NCBI GenBank assembly: GCA_002419145.1 | Contig: DIFN01000014.1 | Location: forward strand, 15,163 to 26,703 | DNA length: 11,541 nt | Reading direction: 5' to 3' | From: Mageeibacillus sp. UBA5747 | Lineage (GTDB): Bacteria; Bacillota; Clostridia; Saccharofermentanales; UBA5734 | In this document: piece by piece, positions 6,015 to 11,541 of the stretch | Layout of the letters: the number at the start of each line of letters is the position of its first letter | How positions within the stretch are numbered: the first letter of the stretch is position 1 | Translations under genes and position numbers: made by a program | The notes under the pieces: model-generated | What the model was told of the DNA's origin: nothing | What the model saw: the letters and a program-made list of their open reading frames with translations, nothing else | The model's database searches: none

Positions 6015-6794
6015 TCAGTCATCGTCTTCGTCTTCGACTTCTTCGTCTTCTTCATCGTCGTGCTCATCTTCTTCATCGTCGTGCTCATCGTCGTCACGAT
6101 CATCATCACGTTCGTCGTCTTCTTCCATGTAAGCCGTTTCACTGTCGATATCCAAAATCTCGCCGTTGGCTGCGAGGATTTCAACTTCATACCCCGTATT
6201 GCCACTGACAAAATAAAGTTCATAGACGGGCGGGTAGTCATCATCAAGTTCAAACCCTTTGTAAGTCGCTGCGCCGACTCGCGTCCGAGCGAATTTGATG
6301 GCTTCTTCGAGCGAAATCAGGCCATCCATTGATACGGGGGTAGTGGAGCCTGGTTTTGAGGCCGAGGCGACAACGTCAACCGAGGTGGTGCTACCAGCGC
6401 TGCCGGAGGATCCGGAGGAGCCGGACTCACTTGCCGGGGTCGAGGCCGAGGCGACAACGTCAGTTTTACCAAGGCTGTCCTCGCCTGTTTTAGCCTCTTC
6501 CGCCTCGTCCCCGTCTTCTTCGTCCGTGACGGACGTGACGGAAGCTGAAGCGCTGGTATCGGTTGTCGGAGCTGGTGGCACAGCAAGGAGACTGGCCTCA
6601 TCAGGCACGGTCGTTTCGAACCATTCATCCTGGTGGCTTTCAACATTTTCAGCAGAATTCTGGCGGTTGAAGGCCGGAAATCTTGGGCTGAGCCATGTGC
6701 TACTGGCACTGGGATTGGTGATGATCGTCGCCATGCCAGCAGTAGTCAAGGTAATTGCACCCGTGAGAATGCTGATCAAGATTTTCCCTTTCAT
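6015..6794 (-). CDS. Exported PepSY-domain protein with hyperacidic C-terminal tail
   Basis: A predicted secreted or membrane-tethered protein of 259 residues. Residues 1-25 form a basic-hydrophobic signal or anchor segment (MKGK, then ILISILTGAITL). Residues about 45-155 are low-complexity, rich in Ser, Ala, Thr, Gly and Glu, and contain DVVASAS twice (112-118 and 140-146). A PepSY domain follows (about 160-216): ISLEEAIKFA, PPVYELYFV, GYEVEILAANGEIL. Residues 224-259 are almost only acidic (about 31 of 36 Asp/Glu, the rest Arg, His, Val), containing two exact copies of EHDDEED. PepSY domains are found in protease propeptides and many envelope proteins as inhibitory or binding modules; this acidic tail suggests cation binding, which is inference. 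The ATG at 6794 has AAAGGA about ten bases upstream and starts exactly at the signal segment. A longer frame upstream lacks these signs. A terminator follows. Confidence 0.85.
   Translation of the reverse strand: MKGKILISILTGAITLTTAGMATIITNPSASSTWLSPRFPAFNRQNSAENVESHQDEWFETTVPDEASLLAVPPAPTTDTSASASVTSVTDEEDGDEAEEAKTGEDSLGKTDVVASASTPASESGSSGSSGSAGSTTSVDVVASASKPGSTTPVSMDGLISLEEAIKFARTRVGAATYKGFELDDDYPPVYELYFVSGNTGYEVEILAANGEILDIDSETAYMEEDDERDDDRDDDEHDDEEDEHDDEEDEEVEDEDDD
6046..6087. repeat. Perfect 21-bp tandem duplication encoding the acidic tail
   Basis: The 21-bp unit starting TCTTCTTCATCGTCGTGCTC is present twice in tandem (6046-6066 and 6067-6087) with no difference, inside a longer run of GAT/GAA-type codons (about 6018-6125). 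It encodes the repeated heptapeptide EHDDEED of the PepSY protein tail. A length change in whole units would keep the frame. Confidence 0.9.
6358..6462. repeat. 21-bp direct repeat (two copies 84 bp apart) in the PepSY gene
   Basis: GAGGCCGAGGCGACAACGTC plus one base occurs identically at 6358-6378 and 6442-6462. The spacing of 84 bp is a multiple of three, so both copies encode the same peptide (DVVASAS). The perfect DNA identity, including third positions, points to a recent segmental duplication, although the sequence between the copies is not itself clearly duplicated. Confidence 0.85.
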
Positions 6795-7084
6795 CCTGTT
6801 GGTATCCTTTCTGTTCAAAACTGCTACAGATCGAGGCCGAAGAGATAATAGACGGCAAGTGCGGCCTTCGTTTGAGGCCGATGCGGGATCTGAAGCACTT
6901 GCTTTGATCGTAAGTCCGCAATGGCCCTCCGGCCAAGTCAAGGATGCGCAGAAGAGCCTGTTTCAGCGTATTTTGAACAGTTCCGGGGATGTGTTGACGA
7001 TCTGGAGAGGATGTTTGATTTCTGCACATGCCAAAAAAGCGCGGAATCTGTGGATATTGGACGGGTCATCTGCACAGCTTTTAC
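6795..7084. other. 290-bp intergenic region upstream of the PepSY gene, with CGGCCT half-sites
   Basis: The longest gene-free stretch of the window. It holds an inverted repeat, CGGCCT at 6862-6867 and AGGCCG at 6875-6880 with a 7-base loop, and a third AGGCCG at 6834-6839. Between the inverted repeat and the third half-site lies minus-strand TATTAT (plus 6845-6850), a possible -10 without a good -35. This arrangement could be an operator over the PepSY promoter, but it is only a weak suggestion. A small palindrome TGGCC-CTCC-GGCCA lies at 6922-6935. I see no convincing terminator for the AraC gene and no credible small gene. Confidence 0.35.
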
Positions 7085-9205
7085 CTACGGCGACGGTGTC
7101 TTGCTGCGGCGATAGTGTTCGGCCGTCATTCCAGTGCGCTTTTTGAACAAGGTGTAGAAATAGCGGGCATCATTGAATCCTGTGGCGCGGGCGATTTCGC
7201 GGCCAGTCTGGCTGGTGTTCACCAGCAATTCGCAGGCGCGTTGAATCCGGGACTCGATGATGTAGTCATTGAGGGTCTGGCCCGTTTCCTGCTTGAAGAG
7301 CTGGCGCAAATAACCATTGGACAAACCGATGGTCGAGGCGATCTGGTCAATACTCAAGTTCGGGTTGGCGAGTTGTTCCGAGACCAGGGATTTGGCCTGG
7401 TTGGCGGGTGTGTTCGCGTTGGCAGCGGACGACTTCTGCCCTGAAGCAAAGTCTTCGTAGGTGATCACAGGTGATACGGAACGGGTCTGGTCAGTGCCAA
7501 CCAGTCGGGCCTGGTTGGCAGCGATGATCGCCTGGCGATGTGAAATGCGGGCGTCAACTGGATTTTCCACCGGGGCACCCAGACCGCAGACCAGGGCTGG
7601 CTGGCCACTCGCCTGCCACTCGTTGAGCAATTTTTCATACAGGGTGCGAATGGTGTGCATCGTCTGCTTATCGGTCAATGGCAGCAGCGTATGGATCATG
7701 TCATCCTGGGTCACAACGGTGATGTGGCCCAATGTTTCCCGGATGGTCTGGCCAAGCAAAACTGTCTGTTCCAGGTTGAGACCTTTTTCCTGCAAGGGCA
7801 TCAGCGTCAAAGCCAGCCAGGCAGTGGCTTCTGGATTTGAAAGATCAAGGGAATCAGCCGGGTAGGCGCTTTTCATGGCCAGGCTGGATTCCGGAGGAAT
7901 GCCATGAAAGAGCTGAAGCAAGATCTGCTGTTGCTCGCGCAAGGCAAAATGTTGGTAGGCGGCGTCCAGGACGGCAAATTCATCAAAGGATGCCGCGCGG
8001 GAGCCGGCGGGGGATGCCGAGTGGGAGCCGGCGGGCTTCCCCTGTCCCCTCGTCGGGCCAGGCTGTTCGTGACCGGTCTGGTTGGGACCCGTCTGGTAAA
8101 AGCCAGCTTGGTTTTGGACAATGGGACCGATGCGGTCCAGCAAGTTTTGCAGGGGTTTGTATAAGTACCGGACTGAAAAGAGGCCGATCAAGAGGCTCAC
8201 TAGCATCGCCGCCAGGAAATAGAAGACAATTTGCCGGTTCAGGAGATTGACTTTGGCATAGACGCTGGCCAGTGGCATGATGTCGATCAGGTAAAAGTCC
8301 ATTGAACGGGCCTTTTGCCAGGTGACCAGACTGCGGCCGATGGCAGTCGCGGCGAGAAATGAACCGCCTGGTTCCGCTGATTCGCGCATGCGGGGGAAAT
8401 GGTCCTGACGGGTGATCAGGTCATTCAGATGGTGTCCGGCCCATTGCTGGCTCGTATCCGTGACAATTTCACCGCTGGGTGACACAAGCAGGATGAAGCC
8501 GGTGTCCGTATGCTGCTGAATGAGCTGGCTGAAAGCATCGCGGTCGATGTTGATAAGCAGGACATCCTTGAAGGGACGGTTTGCCGTGTCCGTTGACCGG
8601 CTGGCAAAAAAGAAGGTCAGGTTATCGACCTCGGACGCATCCGTGCCTCCCGGGACCATGGCATCGACGTAGCGGGTTTTGCGGGCAAAAAAGATGTCTT
8701 TGCGGTAGGTGTCGTACTGGGCAGCCACTTCATTGAGAAATTGTTCGGCCTGGGTATCCGGCTGGCCGGCCAAGTCTGTTGGGGCCGCGTTGCTCGACCA
8801 GACGCGGTTCAGGCGAAAACTGATCAAATGGGCAGATCGGACCAGCATGAGCTGCTCAGTTGAAAATTGCAGTTCCTGAGTCAGCTGTTGGTCCAAGTCG
8901 GGTGAAATCTCCGGTCTTGCTGTTTGCAATACCGCTTGGATAGCAGGATTTTTTTGCCAGAGCTGGTAATATTCGGTGTGAAGATCAGTCAAGGTATAGT
9001 CCATGTTGATCGCCGTCTGGGCCAGCAACTCGCGGTTGGCCGCATCAGTCTGGTCGATGAAGCGCCCGGTGACGGCACGGGAAACCAGCAGCATCAGCAG
9101 GCCTGTCAAAACGACACTCGTCACAAGAAAGCTCAGGCTGAGCCGGATTAGCCAGCGATTGCGCCAAAGCCTGGCTGTTATGCTTTGGGGGCGCTTGTTC
9201 TCCAT
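7085..9205 (-). CDS. Membrane-anchored AraC-family transcriptional regulator with extracellular sensor domain
   Basis: A 706-residue one-component regulator. A first membrane segment (about 19-42) and a second (about 325-346) flank an extracytoplasmic domain of about 280 residues whose end (GFILLVSPSGEIVTD, 236-250) looks like a Cache-type sensor fold. After the second segment comes a low-complexity cytoplasmic linker (about 367-408) with the tandem octapeptides PAGSHSAS and PAGSRAAS (391-406), then a middle region, and at about 607-702 a C-terminal AraC-type double helix-turn-helix (LSIDQIASTIGLSNGYLRQLFK, then GREIARATGFNDARYFYTLFKK). Such proteins, common in Paenibacillus and Clostridia, usually sense sugars or other extracellular ligands and control nearby transport or hydrolase genes; none is present here, so the target is unknown. 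The ATG at 9205 has GAGGAT about nine bases upstream, inside the end of the acylphosphatase gene, from whose stop it is separated by only six bases, so the two are co-transcribed. Confidence 0.92.
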   Translation of the reverse strand: MENKRPQSITARLWRNRWLIRLSLSFLVTSVVLTGLLMLLVSRAVTGRFIDQTDAANRELLAQTAINMDYTLTDLHTEYYQLWQKNPAIQAVLQTARPEISPDLDQQLTQELQFSTEQLMLVRSAHLISFRLNRVWSSNAAPTDLAGQPDTQAEQFLNEVAAQYDTYRKDIFFARKTRYVDAMVPGGTDASEVDNLTFFFASRSTDTANRPFKDVLLINIDRDAFSQLIQQHTDTGFILLVSPSGEIVTDTSQQWAGHHLNDLITRQDHFPRMRESAEPGGSFLAATAIGRSLVTWQKARSMDFYLIDIMPLASVYAKVNLLNRQIVFYFLAAMLVSLLIGLFSVRYLYKPLQNLLDRIGPIVQNQAGFYQTGPNQTGHEQPGPTRGQGKPAGSHSASPAGSRAASFDEFAVLDAAYQHFALREQQQILLQLFHGIPPESSLAMKSAYPADSLDLSNPEATAWLALTLMPLQEKGLNLEQTVLLGQTIRETLGHITVVTQDDMIHTLLPLTDKQTMHTIRTLYEKLLNEWQASGQPALVCGLGAPVENPVDARISHRQAIIAANQARLVGTDQTRSVSPVITYEDFASGQKSSAANANTPANQAKSLVSEQLANPNLSIDQIASTIGLSNGYLRQLFKQETGQTLNDYIIESRIQRACELLVNTSQTGREIARATGFNDARYFYTLFKKRTGMTAEHYRRSKTPSP
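7989..8035. repeat. 24-bp tandem repeat in the AraC regulator linker
   Basis: Two copies of a 23-bp matching stretch (7989-8011 and 8013-8035), offset by 24 bp, differ at two positions and share GGGAGCCGGCGGG. They encode the octapeptide repeat PAGSHSAS/PAGSRAAS just inside the membrane. This marks the linker as a minisatellite-like site of length variation. Confidence 0.85.
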
Positions 9206-9211
9206 CAGCTG

Positions 9212-9496
9212 TCAATCCTCAGAGCGGATTTCGAAGCTGTGGCTGTGCGGATCCGGCGGCAAAGGGTAGCGGACCAGCCGGTCGATGCGCGAGTAGCCAT
9301 TGCCTCGTGCAATGCGGGCTAGCAAGGTCTGCAGTTGCTCAGGGGTGCCTTGGGCCTCGATCAGGACATCGCCATTGTCGAGGTTCTCGACAAAACCAGA
9401 AAGACCCAGCATCTGCGCCGTCATCGTAACAAAATAACGGAAGCCGACCGCTTGGACCAGGCCGCTGCAGATAATTTTCAAGCGCTGGGTGGGCAT
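9212..9496 (-). CDS. acyP: Acylphosphatase
   Basis: A small cytoplasmic enzyme (94 residues, normal for the family) hydrolysing acyl phosphates. The active-site motif is GLVQAVGFRYFV with catalytic R20, and the second signature GFVENLDNGDV carries N38. The phosphate-binding loop normally reads GxVQGVGFR; here the middle Gly is Ala (residue 16), a change in the anion-binding loop. The ATG at 9496 is chosen because GGAGGTGATC, nearly the full anti-Shine-Dalgarno complement, ends three bases before it. An upstream in-frame ATG at 9577 overlaps a TATAAT box and would add 27 residues absent from the family. Its stop codon lies six bases before the start of the AraC regulator gene, so it is the first gene of a two-gene operon. 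Confidence 0.93.
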   Translation of the reverse strand: MPTQRLKIICSGLVQAVGFRYFVTMTAQMLGLSGFVENLDNGDVLIEAQGTPEQLQTLLARIARGNGYSRIDRLVRYPLPPDPHSHSFEIRSED

Positions 9497-9568
9497 GGCG
9501 ATCACCTCCGGGGAGGACAGCGGGCTCATCCAACTGGACAGGCCCCTTTCAGCGGTCCGTTTGAGCAA

Positions 9569-9574
9569 ATTATA
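9569..9574 (-). promoter_or_regulatory. Possible -10 element of the acyP-araC operon
   Basis: A perfect minus-strand TATAAT preceded directly by ATG, about 72 bp upstream of the acylphosphatase start. No good -35 is found at 16-18 bp. The position in the gap between eamA and acyP fits a promoter. Confidence 0.4.
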
Positions 9575-9643
9575 CATGGATGTTCAAGCGTATTCCGTGA
9601 TATTTGTTTCAGGGGAAATGATTGGTATTGGTTTTGGTATTTT

Positions 9644-10573
9644 TTAGTCGGGGTCGGAATCCAGCACGAGATCAGGTCCTGGCTGAGCCTGTCGGACGGC
9701 GCCCAGTTCAGCAACCAGGATGGCGGCGAAGACGATAGCGGAGCCGATGATTGCACGCAGGGTCAGCTGTTCGTGGAGGATGAGGGCAGACATCAGTGTA
9801 CCGAAGACGGATTCGGTGGACATCAGGATGGCGGCGCGGGTCTGGGTGGTCCATTGCTGGGCCACGGTCTGGAGCAGGAAGGCGACTCCCGTAGAGAGCA
9901 GACCGAGGTAGACGGCCGCCAGGATCGATACGGTCGGGCTTACGCTGGCGGATTCTTTGACTTGGCCGAGGCCAAAGAGCGACTCGATGCCGACTGCAGC
10001 CAGGGACAATACAGCAGCGGTGCTGAGCTGGAGCATTGTCAGGGCGATGGCATCACTGCCCCGGCGGACAAAATCCCCGGTGAAATAGATGTGGAAGGCA
10101 AACCCGACTGCGCACAAAAGGGTCAGCAGGTCGCCGATGTTGACCGAACCGTCAAGATTGAAGCTGATCAGGCCAATGCCGACGATGGCGAGCAGGGCGC
10201 CGAGGACGCCGGAGCGCTCGACTTTGTGCGAGCCGCGGGCAAAAAGTGTCGCAATGAAGGGCACGATGATGACGTTGACGGCGGTTAGGAAGGCGTTTTT
10301 CGACGGCGTGGTGAAAACAAGGCCGATGGTCTGGGCCAGAAAAGATAGATTCAGGAAGATGCCGAGGAAAATGCCGCGCCGGATCGTGAGGCTGTCCAGA
10401 GCGAGTCGGATACGGCGGCCAAACAGTGCGCCGATGAAGATGGCGGCGATGACAAAGCGGATGGCCATGACGCCAGTCGCGGTGAGGTTGCCAAGGGCAA
10501 GATCGGTAGCGACAAAGCCGCTGCCCCAGATCAGGGCGACAGTTATTAGACTGATTTCACCTTTGAATTTCAA
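9644..10573 (-). CDS. DMT-superfamily (EamA) transporter
   Basis: A polytopic inner-membrane protein of 309 residues with about ten hydrophobic segments in two EamA repeats. The first begins ISLITVALIWGSGFVATDLAL (hallmark WGSxF); the second begins near VNIGDLLTLLCAVGFAFHIYF (about 144-164) and ends in the hydrophobic pair AAVYLGLLSTGVAFLLQ and ESVFGTLMSALILHEQLT, where the E-rich end of helix 9 (SALILHEQL) is typical. These carriers export or import metabolites such as amino acids; the substrate cannot be inferred. The start is a TTG at 10573: no ATG or GTG lies near the expected N-terminus, MKFKGEIS is the usual short lead before helix 1, and GAAGGA (plus 10584-10589) lies ten bases upstream. 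It follows mltG by 71 bp with no terminator visible between. The C-terminus (GPDLVLDSDPD) is short and acidic. Confidence 0.93.
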   Translation of the reverse strand: MKFKGEISLITVALIWGSGFVATDLALGNLTATGVMAIRFVIAAIFIGALFGRRIRLALDSLTIRRGIFLGIFLNLSFLAQTIGLVFTTPSKNAFLTAVNVIIVPFIATLFARGSHKVERSGVLGALLAIVGIGLISFNLDGSVNIGDLLTLLCAVGFAFHIYFTGDFVRRGSDAIALTMLQLSTAAVLSLAAVGIESLFGLGQVKESASVSPTVSILAAVYLGLLSTGVAFLLQTVAQQWTTQTRAAILMSTESVFGTLMSALILHEQLTLRAIIGSAIVFAAILVAELGAVRQAQPGPDLVLDSDPD

Positions 10574-10644
10574 TGAGTGGGCGTCCTTCGATGTGTGGTT
10601 TTTTCATGCCTGTCTGGCGATGTTCAGTTCGGTCCGGCGCTCGT

Positions 10645-11541
10645 TCAAGCCAGTCCGGCTTTTTTGAGGTTTTCGAGGTGTTCTTCCCATGTGCTGGCGT
10701 AATAATAATTGCCAGCAGCATCCGTGACAAAATAGTAGTAATTGGTCTGGGCGGGGTTGATCGCAGCTTCGATTGCCAGGAGACCAGGGTTTGCGATTGG
10801 CCCGGCAGGCAGGGCGGGGCATTTGTACGTGTTGTAATAACTGTTGTAGGCGTTGATTTCAGCTGTGTTGGTGGACTGGATGAGGGGCTTGATGTACCAC
10901 TCGACGTAATGAATCGTTTTATCGAGCTCGAGGCGTTGGCCGTTGTTGAGTCGATTGTGCAAAACTGAGGCCACATTGCCGCGTGTTTCGCCGGTAAATG
11001 CTTCTTCCTCAATCAGCGAGGCCAGGGTGACAACCTGGTCCATGGTCATGCCGGGATAAGGCTGGTGGCTGCTGAGCACGGCGTTGGTTTTGCTGAGGAT
11101 CTTGGCGAATATGTTGTATGGCTTTTCGCCGACATGGAATTCGTAGGTATCAGGAAAGAGATATCCTTCGAGCGCATAGCGGCGGTTAGGGGTGTTTTTT
11201 GATGCATCGGTGAAGCCATAGCTGGGATAGTCGCCATTCAGGGCGGCTGAAAATGTATGGTAGAAGGTCTGGATGCCTTTTTTCTCCAGGATCTTGCAGA
11301 TCTCGACCAGGGTGTAGCCCTCGGGAATGGTGACTGATACGGTGCGGGCCGGGTTGTAGGCAATCGGATCCGGAGCGGGGGTGTACCAGAGGATGGTGCC
11401 CTGCTCTGTCAGAGTCCAATTGGTGATGGGCAGTGAGCCGGAGGCATCGACCGGCGCAGCTGGGGCGGATGTGGTGGTGGGCGCAGCAGGGGTGGTCGTG
11501 GGCGCGGCCGTGGCAGTCGGGGTGGCGGGGGTCTTCGTGGA
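10645..11541 (-). CDS. mltG: Endolytic murein transglycosylase MltG (N-terminus outside window)
   Basis: MltG is a membrane-anchored lytic transglycosylase (YceG family) that cleaves nascent glycan strands, acting with the cell-wall synthesis machinery outside the cytoplasmic membrane. The C-terminal 298 residues are visible. Numbering from the window edge, 1-30 is a Pro/Thr/Ala-rich linker, about 68-90 the LysM-like subdomain (VTIPEGYTLVEICKILEKKG), then the hallmark LEGYLFPDTYEF (124-135), LASLIEEEA (173-181) with the catalytic Glu probably at 178, LHNRL (194-198), LELDKTIHY, YNTY (236-239), LPAGPIANPG (244-253) and the final YFVTDAAGNYYYASTWEEH. The stop is TGA at 10645-10647. The missing N-terminus should hold the membrane segment. 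The extracytoplasmic Pro/Thr linker suits a thick Gram-positive wall. The eamA gene follows 71 bp downstream. Confidence 0.96.
   Translation of the reverse strand, partial: STKTPATPTATAAPTTTPAAPTTTSAPAAPVDASGSLPITNWTLTEQGTILWYTPAPDPIAYNPARTVSVTIPEGYTLVEICKILEKKGIQTFYHTFSAALNGDYPSYGFTDASKNTPNRRYALEGYLFPDTYEFHVGEKPYNIFAKILSKTNAVLSSHQPYPGMTMDQVVTLASLIEEEAFTGETRGNVASVLHNRLNNGQRLELDKTIHYVEWYIKPLIQSTNTAEINAYNSYYNTYKCPALPAGPIANPGLLAIEAAINPAQTNYYYFVTDAAGNYYYASTWEEHLENLKKAGLA

Noticed and set aside
6795..6941. N-terminal extension of the PepSY protein from 6941
   Set aside because: It would place 49 non-hydrophobic residues before a typical signal segment and would run over the putative promoter and inverted repeat.
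10557..10607. 16-codon minus-strand ORF (MKKPHIEGRPLIEIQR) overlapping the eamA start
   Set aside because: Same length and same ending (AGG TGA) as the ORF before amrS, which drew attention, but it has no ribosome-binding site and the peptides are unrelated. Probably coincidence.
1..11541. CRISPR arrays, tRNA/rRNA genes, insertion sequences or a defence or biosynthetic island
   Set aside because: No regularly spaced repeats, no tRNA-like cloverleaf and no transposase or recombinase were seen; all genes look like chromosomal genes of similar composition.

Overview
All ten protein genes in this window lie on the minus strand, so the biological order runs from high to low coordinates: mltG (start outside the window) -> DMT/EamA transporter -> acylphosphatase -> membrane-anchored AraC-type regulator -> secreted PepSY protein with a hyperacidic tail -> Cof-type HAD phosphatase -> fused Memo/AMMECR1 protein -> AmrS-type radical SAM enzyme -> mnmA -> nadA (last few codons outside the window). 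I found no rRNA, tRNA, CRISPR array, transposase or plus-strand gene. The long plus-strand open frames are antisense shadows of these genes.

The organism is most likely a moderately GC-rich member of the Bacillota (Clostridia-like). This is inferred from strong AGGAGG/AGGTGATC ribosome-binding sites, extended -10 promoters, a MnmA with the CCSLE motif, a two-transmembrane AraC regulator of a type common in Paenibacillus and Clostridia, and MltG with a Pro/Thr-rich linker. The genus cannot be told from the sequence.

Layout: 9212-11541 holds envelope and small metabolic genes (mltG, eamA, acyP), with acyP leading directly into the AraC regulator. 6015-6794 encodes an exported PepSY-domain protein with its own terminator. 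5019-5846 is a stand-alone HAD phosphatase between a good promoter and a good terminator. 2338-4770 is an AmmeMemoRadiSam locus: one polypeptide carrying both the Memo/LigB-like and AMMECR1 domains, followed by the partner radical SAM protein. This conserved three-domain system has no firmly established function that I know of, and it is the most interesting content here. 1-2165 holds mnmA and nadA, separated by a REP-like cluster of palindromes.

Points for a second look: the radical SAM partner stops right after its GNI motif and lacks the usual C-terminal cysteine tail; the Memo/AMMECR1 frame and the AmrS frame are the same frame, with only one TGA between them; three unrelated proteins (MnmA, the AraC regulator, the PepSY protein) carry similar Gly/Ser/Ala/Pro low-complexity inserts, one of them a tandem DNA repeat; and the PepSY protein ends in about 36 residues of which about 31 are Asp/Glu. 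No stretch longer than about 290 bases lacks a gene.
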